Source of the DNA: Euglena gracilis
Lineage: Eukaryota > Euglenida > Euglenophyceae > Euglenales
Reading direction: 5' to 3'
DNA length: 64,000 nucleotides
NCBI GenBank assembly: GCA_039621445.1
Contig: CP154956.1
Span: forward strand, 53,801,143 to 53,865,142
Shown here piece by piece: positions 10,196 to 20,333 of this stretch; within the stretch, counting starts at the first letter, position 1, and every line of letters starts with the position of its first letter. The notes beneath the pieces are model-generated. The model ran no database searches and was not told where the DNA came from. It saw only the letters and a program-made list of their open reading frames with translations. Made by a program: the position numbers and the translations under genes.

Positions 10196-11513
10196 AGGGG
10201 GGGGGGGGATTTGGTGCCCCACCCACCCCAGTGGGCAGTTGGCGGTTAGCATCTCCGGCCATGGCACCATCATACCCACAGCAGACATGGGGGGGGGAGG
10301 GGGGAGGGACGTGGCAACCCCCATGCCCAACGCATGGCCGCCCCCGCCGTCGCTCGGGCGGGGGACGCCCAGTTCCCCTGGCGGGACACGCCCGCCGTGC
10401 TCCCGCCACTGGTCAACGTAGGCTGCGGCATCCGCGTCACGACCCGGACCTGGCTGGCGGCCCTGCTGCACGCCCTCGGTGTGCCGGGGCTCCCACCGGG
10501 CGGCGATTGCATGGCGGGGGGGGGGGGCATTGCGGTCCTGGATGGAAGGATGGGACAGAGGGAGATAACAGCGTATGGCATGTTGGGTGCAAGGAGCATT
10601 CTCGTGGATGATGCATGTGGATGAGCACACAGCCGGCTGGACGACAACGTTTGGCGATTTGAGACAACGAGCAACAAACAGGAGCGGAGGTGGGAGGGAG
10701 TTCATTTTTTTTGTTTTTTAAAAAGATTTAAATAAACAGCATGACCTAATAATTGCTCAAGCAGCGGATCTCCACCAGCTGCAGTGGGGGGAACACATTT
10801 GTTGTGTCTTGTCAAATTATTTGGAATCCATCCCTTCTGCGACTTCTATCCATTTAATGTTCCCCAGCACACCCCAAACCCCTGCCCTTTGTGTGGGAGT
10901 TTATTAATGCAGGAAATTTCGCTAGTAATTCTTTTGCATAACAACGCTGAAAAGAAGCTTTTTTTTCGTCGTTGTTGATTCAGCATTGAAGCGTCATTCA
11001 GCCTGTTGTTTCGTGTTCAATAGAGCCCTCCGACATGACTCTTCATGAAAAGCATAAAAATTGAGCTGGATGTTGCAATTCTTCACAAGAAATGATGCAT
11101 TGTGTCCGAAACACATTTCAGAGTTACAAGAGAAACTGGAAACTGGATTCTTTTCAGTTTCAGTTTGGTCGGTGCGGTTGTGCTTTGCGCACCCACTCAG
11201 AAGTCCTGGTTGTGTTCTGTGGGGTTTTTTTTTGGTCGTAGTGGTGGTCAAAACCTTGCTGAGGGGCCCCTGGCCAGCTTTTTGGCTGAAGTTAAAATGC
11301 AGTGGTATCCCCCCTGAGAACGGTATTACGAGAGCGCAGCGGCCCATTGGCAGCGATGCCCTGGTTTCCACTTTTTTCTTCTCACACTCGACGTCCGTCG
11401 GTTCCAGCCCACTTCCAAGCAGACTGACCCTTTGGGGGGGGACAGGGTGAGGAACCCTTGCCTCCAGCCGTTTCGTTCCTTGTGGGCTGCCTCTCTCTCC
11501 CTTGGCCACGCAG
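10196..11513 (+). other. XPC intron or unresolved exons
   Basis: The segment 10334-10560 is GC-rich with an open frame containing VTTRTWLAALLHALGVPGLP. It faintly recalls the 'ALGIP' helix of the transglutaminase core, but I could not tie it to the gene by splice phase. The rest (10700-11500) is AT-rich and shows no feature I recognise. Confidence 0.35.
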
Positions 11514-11848
11514 GCGACGGGGCGGCCGCGGCGGAGGAGGAGAGGCAGCTGCAGCGGCTGTGCTGTGCGGAGCCGATGCCGGCCCCCAGGCCTCCCCACA
11601 GGACGCTTCAGCACCACAGGTCCCCCCCCCCCCCGGGTCTGCCCCAGGCATCGACCTGTCACGCCGGCGGTGATCGGCAACCACGCGGGGGCCTGCCTCG
11701 GACAGTGAAGGCCCTGCGGCAGTCGCCACTCTTTGTGACAAAGGACCTCCTGGCGAAGCGGCAAGTGATCTACCAGGGGGCCCCGCTGCCTACGCTGATC
11801 AAAGGCATGACCCTGCCACGCCACCCCACCTGCCTGCAACCTTCCTGA
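11514..11848 (+). CDS. XPC/Rad4 homologue, exon with BHD1
   Basis: After the acceptor cttggccacgcag the frame reads EEERQLQRLCCAEPMPA and, further on, VKALRQSPLFVTKDLLAKRQ then VIYQGAPLPTLIKG. This fits the start of XPC beta-hairpin domain 1: an acidic helix ending in 'EPMPTS', then 'FKNHPLYVLERHL.+.+VI.P..P'. BHD1, with the transglutaminase core, holds undamaged duplex DNA. Between the two blocks lies a Pro/His-rich, poly-C stretch absent from the family; it may be a small unremoved intron or an insertion. The open frame runs to a TGA at 11846, so the true donor lies earlier and was not located. Confidence 0.62.
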
Positions 11849-12500
11849 GAAAGAAGGGTTGGGTGCTCCTGAGTTGTGCCATTTTAGCTCTTGTGTAAGA
11901 GGTGAGACAAAGGTCACAGTCAGACTCTGGCAATTTTTTTGTCCATTTAAGACTTGAGTTTTTCTCTTATTGTGCCAAAATTTCCTGGCAAGCTGACCCA
12001 TCAACTATCATCCTGCTTGGAATGGTCGGCAGGCAAGAAAGCCTTGCCACGCGTCACATTGGGACGCTGCCCGTCTCCCCACGCAGGCTGAGGACTGCTT
12101 TGTGGTCAGGGTGAGCCCGTGCCTGTGCTGTGCGGAGCGAGGCGCAGGCCCGCCAGCTCCCCCCTGAGGACCCCCAACGCACCCACCCCTGGTCCCCCCC
12201 TCCCGACTTCCCATCCATCAACCCTTCTCGACAGGGTCCCCCCTGGCAACCCTCGCGCTACCTCACGCCCGTCGCGCGGCGGGCCACACGGGGGGGCCTG
12301 CCTCAGTGTGAGCTGCCTCGGCACCACTCCCCTGCGGTTCCCTCCCGCTGCGTGTTGATGGGGGGCGCCCTCTGACGCCCCCCACCGCTCAAATTTCCAA
12401 CCTTTAGAAGCCCTTGTGTGGGCCAAGTTCTTTAAGAAGTGAGACAAAGGTCACAGTCAGACTCTGGCAATTTTTTTTGTGTCCATTTTTGAGTTTTTCA
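11550..12500 (+). repeat. Partial tandem duplication around the BHD1 exon
   Basis: Two blocks recur about 540 bp apart. One is tgtgctgtgcggagc (11558 and 12124), followed by similar GC-rich sequence and cgggggcctgcctc (11687 and 12284). The other is gtgagacaaaggtcacagtc with its continuation (about 11902 and 12440). The second copy of the exon-like part has no XPC-like frame. It looks like a decayed duplication of exon plus intron, though I judged similarity by eye only. Confidence 0.5.
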
Positions 12501-12626
12501 TTTTTTCTCTCATTTTGTCTTGAGTTTTTATGCAACGTCGTTGACAGTTGCCTGAAGGTTGTAGGGTTGGCCTGCCAAGTCATTAGGCGATTGGGTTGAA
12601 ACTTTTGATCCCTGCCCCACCCCCAG

Positions 12627-12696
12627 GGGTCCCGGTCTACCTGCGAACTGCGGTGCATTTCACCGACACCCGTGAGGGCTGGCTCACCAGAGCCAG
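12627..12696 (+). CDS. XPC/Rad4 homologue, exon with first half of BHD2
   Basis: The exon is framed by cccccag| and AGCCAG|GTGTGGG. It encodes VPVYLRTAVHFTDTREGWL then TRA, matching XPC 'PVYPRS.V.TLHTREGWLR.GR', where BHD2 begins. It ends with two bases of a codon, and the next exon supplies the third. Joined across the intron, the reading continues naturally into 'AVREGEAPVKRV', the family's 'vk.ge.P.K.vk'. BHD2 contacts the lesion-containing duplex. Confidence 0.82.
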
Positions 12697-13758
12697 GTGT
12701 GGGTTCTATGCTATGCCAGCGGGAGAGATATCCATCCTCCATAACATTGCTTAGTTTGTTTCCGACCTGGTGAGTGAATCTATAACCAACCAGTCAATTA
12801 CCCTCAGTGTGACCCGTGGGTGGGTTGTTGCCACTGGACCCCCCGGAGACCAAAAAAAACGATTCAGGACCGTTTCTTGAAAAGTTGTTGTTTCTCAAAA
12901 AATCTTAAAAAAAACAAACAAAAATTCCTTGAAAGAAGGTGATTTCTCTTTATGATCCCCTTTCATCCTCCGTCAATTTTGTTGGGATTTCAAAACCCCC
13001 CCACTTGTGAACCCTCCAGGGTCATTGGTCACCCAAAGGATCACCCCATTATTGTTTGGTCATAATGGTCCAAATAGCATCCAGAACGTCGTCAACCTGG
13101 GGCGGGGGGGGGGGGGGGGCTTAAGTGGCCTAAGCAGTGCTTTGCTTTGGGGGGTTCAGGTGGTGTTTTGTTTTGGGAGGTACAAGTGGTGTTTTGTTTT
13201 GGGGGTTAAATGGGAGTGAGGGCTTCAGCGACGCCCTACCCCATCCGTGTGGGGTGGGTGCTGTGTGGATGTGATGTGTGAGTTGTAGGTTGCAAAAGGA
13301 GTTCGTGCCAATGGGGGGAATGGGGTGTTCGTTCGCTTCAAAATTTTGCTGTGGGTTTCTTGGCATCGTTTGGCATATTTCTCAAAATATTGGAGATTTA
13401 CGAATGAGCTTATTTTAATGGCAGGGGGCACCTCCCTCGCATACCCCACAACATCCCCCGGCGTTCCCAACTGTGTCAAAAAGGGAACACTGTTTTCATC
13501 TTTGGTCTGAAAACTGTGCCTTTTTTTCGCACAAAATTTGCAATTTTTGGCCTTTTTGCTTCAATTCTTCACAAATGTCACGAAGTGGAGCCCCACACTT
13601 AAGTGCAGGAAATTGTGGGGGGTGGGATGGGTTGTTTGGGGAGGGTTCACACCCAAGGTACCCTCCCGCCGGCTCCGTCTGGCGGCTGGCGATAAACAAC
13701 ATGGACGGAGGACGGAGGCGGGTCAAGGGCATGGGCCAAGCCGCCCCCCTTTGGCCAG
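12697..13758 (+). other. XPC intron
   Basis: The intron lies between the two BHD2 exons. It contains a poly-G run at 13101-13119 and tandem ggtggtgttttgttttggg copies at 13150-13205. No gene was recognised. Confidence 0.55.
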
Positions 13759-13911
13759 GGCGGTGCGGGAGGGGGAGGCGCCGGTGAAGCGCGTCCCGCC
13801 GCCGCCCGCTGCCCGGCTGCGGCTGCGGGAGTGCTGCCTGTACGGCGCCTGGCAGACGGAGCCGCTGCGGCCCCCGGCATTGGTGGACGGCCGGCTGGCC
13901 AGGGGGGGGGG
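13759..13911 (+). CDS. XPC/Rad4 homologue, exon BHD2 end / BHD3 start
   Basis: The acceptor is tttggccag at 13758, with one base completing the codon left at 12696. The frame gives AVREGEAPVKRV, then LYGAWQTEPLRPPALVDGRL. The latter is the XPC signature 'LYG.WQTEPY.PP.VVDG+VP.N'. In the family it leads into BHD3, the hairpin domain that inserts at the lesion. The 3' end falls in a poly-G run, and 13911 is only a candidate donor. A proline/arginine-rich loop (PPPPAARLRLREC) replaces the usual basic linker. Confidence 0.8.
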
Positions 13912-14099
13912 GTGGAGGCCCCCGTGCGTGTCCGCGATGCGCCGGCCCATTTGCGAACTCAGAGGACAAAGCCTGCCATTTGCCAACCAATTTTGGTGAT
14001 CCGTCCCTGGCCAGCCCGCTCCCTTGGGGGGGGGGGGCCTGCTCATTGATCAGCAGCAGCAGCAGCAGTCTGCAGTTGCTGGACATGAGGGGTTTTAAG

Positions 14100-14215
14100 G
14101 AGTTCCTGACGTGGGGTTGCTTGGACCCCCTTCCCTGTGGCTGCCCACCAACCGGCACGGAAACGTGGAACTGCTGTACGGCTTGCCTGCCCCTGCTGGA
14201 ACGGTGCACCTCTGG
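14100..14215 (+). CDS. XPC/Rad4 homologue, BHD3 exon
   Basis: The frame gives LPTNRHGNVELLYGLPAPAG then TVHLW, equal to XPC '[24 protein letters not shown]'. The right border CTCTGG|GTGTGG (14215) is in phase 0 and fits the phase-0 acceptor at 16002. A second donor at 14227 (GC|GTGAGC) is also phase 0. The left boundary is uncertain: an AG at 14098-14099 gives an open frame but adds about a dozen residues before the conserved block. Confidence 0.75.
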
Positions 14216-16002
14216 GTGTGGGCACGCGTGAGCCCCCCCCCTCCAGCCGGTGGATTCTGCCAGACGCCTGCCCACACATCCACCACCCCTGTGTGCCCTT
14301 GACCTGCCACACAAAGGATGGCCGAGTGCGTGAGGAAGAGGACAGCTACCAGAATGGATGGAAGTCGAATTTGTGTTTCCCCAGTTTGGGAACGTCGGTA
14401 AGTATTTATGCAAAAGGCAGAGGGGCCTATTTTGAACTGGAATTTGTGGGGTTTCTTTTCGTGGCCTGCGGTGGGCCGATTTTTTATTTGGGTTATTCAA
14501 ATATTCTAGGGGTCAGATGTTTTTTAGATTGGCTAGGGATTTTTGAACGGACGTGCTGGTGGAGGTGTCGGCTTTTCCCAGCTTGCGTATTTTTTCCATT
14601 GCTTCTTGTTTTGAAACAAGGCAGCAGATTTCTGGATTGAACAGAAAACCGAAAGACCCTAGGGGAGAGGGTCTCCAGCCGGTGACTTTCGGACTGTGGC
14701 AGAAATCTTAGCCAGTCCGGCCAACCTGGGTTTGAGCAAGGTGATGGGGAGTGTGAATGAGAAGTGTGATTGTCACCGCATTTGGAGACCTGGGTATGTC
14801 ATTTCCACCCCGTGTGAACCTTTGGATGTTTGTGATACATAGGTCTTCATTAAAAAAAAAAAACATTTAGCCGGACTTCAGGAATCGCATCAGCCATATC
14901 CCTCAAAAGGGATAAATTTTGTCTCCTGTGTTCTGCAACCAGAAAAGACGAAGGAATCTGGGGTGGGTGTTTTATTTTAGACAGAGTTCATGACAAATTT
15001 TGTAACTGAATCTTGCCAAATTGTTCCGCACTCTTGCCAATTGCACTAATGCCCAAGGATTATTTCTCACATTCCCCAACAAATTGTGTTTCCAGGCCAT
15101 GAATGAGCAGACCTGTCTTTGTGAAAATTGGTGCCTGATGAAACATTCGTGCGATCAGAACCAGTGGTTTTCTTAAGCTGGAGGGGACCCTACCCTCCCC
15201 CGGGGGGGGGGGGGGTCCAGCCATCCAGCACCTCAAATCCAGCCAGCAGCCCAAATTCGGGCTGGGAGCCCCCCCCCCCGGGGGGTCCAGTGAAATAAAG
15301 TTGGGTCCAGCCCGGCCAGAGGCCGGGCCAGCTGGCCGCAGGTTGGCTGCCCAGTTCACCTGCCCCTGCATTTTTTCCCCTCATCACAACTTCCTCCATC
15401 ACAGCCCCCCAGCCTTGATCTAGCTCCATCCATCAAAATGTCGAGAAGGCAAAAATGTTTGAGAAAATTTTGTTTTTCATCGACCCAGCCGAACCCAGCC
15501 CCCTCCAGCCCCGGACCCCTCCCCTCCCCCCCTATACCCCCGTGGGGGGGGGGGGGGTAGCCAGCACCTCATTTCCAGCCAGCAGCCTTTTTGCCAGCCG
15601 GAGGCTGGACCCCCGGGGGGGGGGGGTCCTTAAGAAAACCCCTGATCAGAACGTTGTTGTAAATGTGGGTTCGCTATTTCACAGGAAAATTCTGGAACGC
15701 GTTTTTTGTTCGGCCCGGGACTCCACAAGGGCGCATTTATGAACAATATGTTTCGCTCACAGTCCATTTTCTGAGTGCAGTGAAAAATTCATGCAAGCTT
15801 TGACCTGTGGTGAAACAAAAAGGTTTTTTTAAAAAGTATGCCATTTTAATGCAATGCAAAATGGCAAAACGCGGTTGCATTTCCGCCAGCAACTGCCTGC
15901 CTGTTTATTCGGGAAATGTCAACAAATGTGCGTCAACAAACGTGTACGCCGCCGGTCCAGCCCCTTTTGCCTGTCCCTCCCCCCCCCCTTCCCATGCGAC
16001 AG
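14216..16002 (+). other. XPC intron with foldback element
   Basis: The intron contains an inverted repeat pair at about 15150-15310 and 15480-15650. The outermost parts read gatcagaacc...ttttcttaag and, inverted, cttaagaaaacccctgatcagaac. Each arm carries the ccagccagcag / poly-G motif seen at 160-300 and 2040-2170, so this is a dispersed foldback family. The remaining sequence is AT-rich and shows nothing recognisable. Confidence 0.55.
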
Positions 16003-16143
16003 GACCTGGCGGGGGTGCGGCACGCCGCCCGGCAGCTGGGGGTCGAGCATGCCCCGGTGGTGGTCGACTTCGAGTGGTTCGGCGCCGGCCGCTGCGCGCC
16101 ATGCCTCAATGGCATCCTGGTGCACGCCCGGGACGAGGCGGCG
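16003..16143 (+). CDS. XPC/Rad4 homologue, C-terminal BHD3 exon
   Basis: Both borders are clear: catgcgacag|GAC at 16002 and GCGGCG|GTGAGG at 16143, exactly 47 codons in phase 0. The product reads RHAARQLGVEHAPVVVDFEW and then CLNGILVHARDEAA. This matches XPC 'ARKLGIEYAPAVTGFEF...RSVPVLNGIVV'. It is the best-defined exon of the gene. Compared with other XPC proteins the exon stops about eight residues before the usual 'V..AW.E' helix, so a small exon may be missed in the next intron. Confidence 0.88.
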
Positions 16144-19069
16144 GTGAGGTGTGGCGGGGGGGATGCTCAGTGTATGCGATGAGAAAGTTGGAGTGCTTGC
16201 GCTTTTCATCTCGCAAATTGTTTCCCGATACCTGAAAAGCTGAAAGGGATACATTCCTCTTTTGAGCAAATGGTTGTGATCCCCATATTTTCATTTTCAA
16301 TTTGAAAGTGTAATTTCATGGTACTTATCTTTGTTTTCAAAGGCATTTTTTGTGATTGTTTTCTGGTAACTTTCCAGACATTTTGAAGATCCGTCCAAAA
16401 TTTCTCCAAGCAAATTTTAGAAAAATACAGTTTTCCTCCACTTGGTACCCAAAATTCTCTTCACGCCGATTATTCACGGCACTCTTGTTTGCCTCGAGAT
16501 TTTTGACCATCCAAGAATGAAAGAAAAGTTTGGTGTTTTTTTGTTGTTGTTGTTGTTTTTTGCAATTTGGAGTTTGGAGTGTTGACAATTTAAAAAAATA
16601 TGCAAAATTGTAAAATTTCGGAATTGAGAAAATCTCCAGAATTTGCTGAAGAATGAGTTCATCGTCTGACCCCCGACCCTCCCCACCAGGAAAGTTTTGC
16701 CTTACAAATTGTCGACGTTGGGGGGGAGCGGGAACAGATTTGCATTTGGTGCGCCGTGGAAAAAAAAGATTTCTGCGCCGCGTGCGCCGCGGCACCGGAA
16801 ATTTTGTGACCGCGTGCGCCACGGAAGGTTTTTTTCTGTGCACCGCATGCGCCGCGGCAGCGCCACATGCACCGCCTGTCCGTGCTGCGACAAAAAAGCA
16901 TGTGCCGCGGGAACGTGCGCTGCGGCAGCGTTTCAGGTGCGCCGCGGGCGTGCCGCAACAAAAATTTGAATTGATTTGTGTGCTGCATGCGCCGCGGAGA
17001 AATAATTTTTGCAGCGCGGCAAACCTCGCCGCGGCCAGGCATTATTTTTTTTTAAGGCGAGATTTCTCAAAAAATTTTAAGGCGTTTTTTAAGGTTTTTT
17101 AAGGTTTTTTAAGGTTTTTTGAGGAATTTTAAAAAATTTTAAGGTTTTTTAAGGCATTTTTTTCCTCAGGTAAAATCTCAGACCCTGAAGATGGCCCGAT
17201 GGCTTCAGACTCCCGTGGCTTCGGAACGCCCAAGGAAGAAGCCTCAGGCGAAGCATGGGATCAGGGCGGTCCATGAGGGACAGTTATTGCCATTTTAGGC
17301 ATTTTAGGAATTTTAGGCCATTCTAGGCATTTTTAGGCATTTTAGGCCATTTTAGCTATGGGTTCCTGCATATGGGTCCCAAAATGGGTAAAAAAAAAAC
17401 ACCCGGCACCGAAGGCGCCGGAAAAATTATTTTGGGTCCAAAACTGCCCTGGAGGGGCAGTCCTTCAGGGGCAGTTAACTGAAAAAAAAATTCCCGTCCC
17501 TGATGGACCACCCTGACCCGTGCACCCACACCGGATAGCCTCATGAACACTGACAAAATAATCCAACTTTTTCATGTGAGCAATACCAAACGCGTGCCCA
17601 TGCAGTGTGCCGCCATACACATTGCTCAAAACCTTGTTGCATGGGATACAGAGTGGGTCACCTCGAAACTCGAAACTCGAAACCATCCATTTTTTTTCAT
17701 TGCAATTACTTTAAATTTCTGACCCTATTCAGGACATTTGCTTGCCTGTTGGCCTAAAATGGCCTAAAGTGGCCTCAAATGGGGAAATTTTGGGGCTTGA
17801 CCATAGGTGCTTGCCAAGGTTGTCATTTACCAATGTGTCGGATGCAATTTCTGCTTGCCGCAATTACCTATGCAAAGCCAGAGGCACCAGTGAATGTGAC
17901 GGGACGCACTGCTTTTCAAAAACATTTTGAGGCTCTGCAGTCACCTTCAAAAAAATTCAGCAAAAAACAACAACGAAAACAAGAAATGGGGTTTTGGGGG
18001 TTTTTTTAAGGAAAAAAACAAAAACCAGCTGTGGAACCAGACAGGGAGGGGGGGTCCCGGACATCCCCCATCCTATGTGCCAAACTAACCCTGTCCACCT
18101 AAAATGAAAAATGCTTTTTCTGGAAGAAATTGTTGCTTTTCAGAAACCTCCCCTTTTTCGACCTTTTGACTGCTTGTTTTTTTTAAAAAAACAAGTTTTT
18201 TATAAATAATTTTTTTTAAAAGGAAAACAAGTTTTTTAAAAATTTGCTGAATCACCGCTCAATTGGAGAACGCACTGTTTCGCTGCTTGAAATGCTGCGG
18301 CAAGTGTGGGAAACTGCTCCAGCGTAGTAAATTGTCCCAAATCGGGATTTTGTTGTTCATGCCACTTTTGCTGCAATTGCACTTTTGAGCAATTTGGGTT
18401 GACTCCTCTAAGAATGTCTCAAGTAATTCAAATCAAGAAAGATGTGGTTGCAAGTTTTGCTTATTCTGGCCATGTGTCACAGCTTTTGGTGAACCGAGGC
18501 CAACCGAACTATGCCAGAAACCTTGGCAAACAATCCGGGTTTCATATTGTTTGTTCACAACCGCTTCTGCATTGACTGGCTTTATGCGGGGTTTCAGACA
18601 TGCCATTATTTGTTTGGTGCAAGAAAAAAAATTCCCAGGGAAAAATTTTAAGGTTTTTTAAGGTCATCACGGGGAAGAAAAACTTCCCCGGGGTGATTTT
18701 TTTAAGGTTTTTTAAGGTTTTTTAAGGTTTTTTAAGGCATTTTGGCCAAAAAAAATTAAGGTTTTTTAAGGTTTTTAAGGTTTTTTAAGGCGCCTTAAAA
18801 AATAATAATGCCTGGCCGCGGCGCACTAAATGAAAGTCTGAGCGGGAAGGGGGCGACACCCCAACAGCCTTGTGGATCCCCTGCCAGAGGCATTCGGCCA
18901 TTTTTTTTGGCTTTTTTTGGCACAAAGTGCCGACAAAATTTTTGAGCACAAAATTGGCCCCCAAAAAGTGTGAGTGGCGGTGGGGTGGGAGTGGGAGGGG
19001 GTCCCCCAACCCTCCCTTCCGGTCTTTAAATTATAATTGTGGTGAGGTGCTGGTTCTCCTGTTAGAGAG
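16144..19069 (+). other. Large XPC intron with several simple-repeat blocks
   Basis: This 2.9-kb intron holds four repeat blocks, none with a recognised gene. A TGCGCCGCGG motif cluster lies at 16750-17040. AAGGTTTTTT tandem arrays lie at 17060-17165 and 18645-18790. CATTTTAGG tandems lie at 17290-17355. An inverted repeat pairs gggcggtccatgagggac (about 17263-17282) with gtccctgatggaccaccc (about 17496-17514). Confidence 0.6.
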
Positions 19070-19207
19070 CGGCACCAGCAAATGGAAGACGACAAGAAAC
19101 AGAAGGTGGAGGCCAAGCGGGTCAGCCGCATCTTGCGTCGCTGGGAAACCCTCGTGAAGGGGCTCGTGATAAGGGCCCAAGTGTTGCGCGATCTGTCGCT
19201 GGAGTAG
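19070..19207 (+). CDS. XPC/Rad4 homologue, last exon (basic C-terminal helix, TAG stop)
   Basis: The frame reads RHQQMEDDKKQKVEAKRVSR, then ILRRWETLVKGLVIRAQVLR, and ends at TAG 19205-19207. It matches the XPC/Rad4 C-terminus, a charged coiled helix followed by 'W..LL+GLLIRERL+'. An acceptor at 19068-19069 within ttctcctgttagagag keeps phase 0 with the 16143 donor; an AG at 19064-19065 would shift phase. Human XPC uses this C-terminal region to contact TFIIH and centrin, but specific binding residues were not assessed here. Confidence 0.8.
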   Translation, partial: RHQQMEDDKKQKVEAKRVSRILRRWETLVKGLVIRAQVLRDLSLE

Positions 19208-20054
19208 CGGCCTTGCAACGCCAATTCTGCAGACTCCATATGTGGGGTTCTATTGTATTATGCCCGGCCCTCTTTGAGGCCTTTCTTGCGTTTTATTCAT
19301 CTTTTATGTTTGGCGGTTCAGTTTTTCAGGCGGTTTTTTTTTGATTTCCCCTGCATTTGACCCTCCAACTGACAGATGTTTTGTAAAAATCTTATTTCTG
19401 GCGACTCTTTTTTTCCGAGCCCTCTCGGAATTTGTTTTGCTTGGGAGAGTCGCGTGGAAAGATCTTGACAGTCCAAGGGGTTGGATTTGGGGGTATGTTT
19501 TTTTTCCACACTTTTGGCATTTTGAAACTTTGTGGCAGTATCCCCCCATTTTCCTCCATTAAATCCATGCCCGACCCAGTTCTCAGCCATTGGGTAATTT
19601 ATATCCCTTGATGCCCTGGGCACCCATCTGCTCTCTCCTCTCCCCCCTTTCCGCAACCTCGGCGAGGGAAGGTGGCCGGGGGGGCCAGGCATCTTTTCAG
19701 CAAACCCCCCCCTCCCCGGGGGGGAGGGGGGATGGGTGGGTGGGTCTGGGCCGGACCCCCCCCCCCGGGGGGGCCGCGACGGGTATACCTTTTCGGCGCG
19801 AAGCGCCGAAAATTTCTGAAAATTGCCTTTAATGGGCCCGATTTTGGGGGGTCTCCGCCCCCCCCCCGGGGGGTCCCATGCCACCCTTGGTGGGTGGGGG
19901 GAACCCCCCCGGGGGGGCTTAAAAAGAAGCCTGGGGGGAGCTCACCTCTAAGATTTGTCGACTTTTCTGGCGTAGAAATGGCCCCCCCAAAAAAAACGAG
20001 GACGGCTGAAGAAACAGGCTCAAGCACTTTCCAATAGTTATAGAAATCTTCTGG
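19208..20054. other. Intergenic region after XPC
   Basis: No gene was recognised. The segment 19620-19960 consists of C/G runs. At 19792-19806 it carries the hairpin GGCGCGAAGCGCC followed by gaaaattt..gaaaatt, which recurs at 59084-59130 and 59190-59225. A dispersed repeat is likely. Confidence 0.5.
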
Positions 20055-20333
20055 ACACCTCGGGCTCCGCACTTTGCCATTGTGAGGCCATGCCTTGTTC
20101 GCCGGCGGTGTTGTGTGATTGTTCGTTGTGCTGGGTTAGGAGGTCCCGCTTAGTGCCTTTCTTCGCCGGAGTTGGCTGATTCCTAATCTTGCCCTTCGAC
20201 ACGGAAGAAGACAGAAACTTTCAAAGAACAGAGTTGGAAGAGATCAAGAGAATACAATATCAATATTCAGAACCTGTAGAACCTGCAGAATATCAAATTC
20301 AAGAAATTATTTCAACTTTGACATTGGAAGTCA

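Noticed and set aside
10334-10611. XPC exon or second transglutaminase-like block
   Set aside because: Only a faint 'ALGVP' resemblance. The order in the gene would be wrong and splice sites are unclear.
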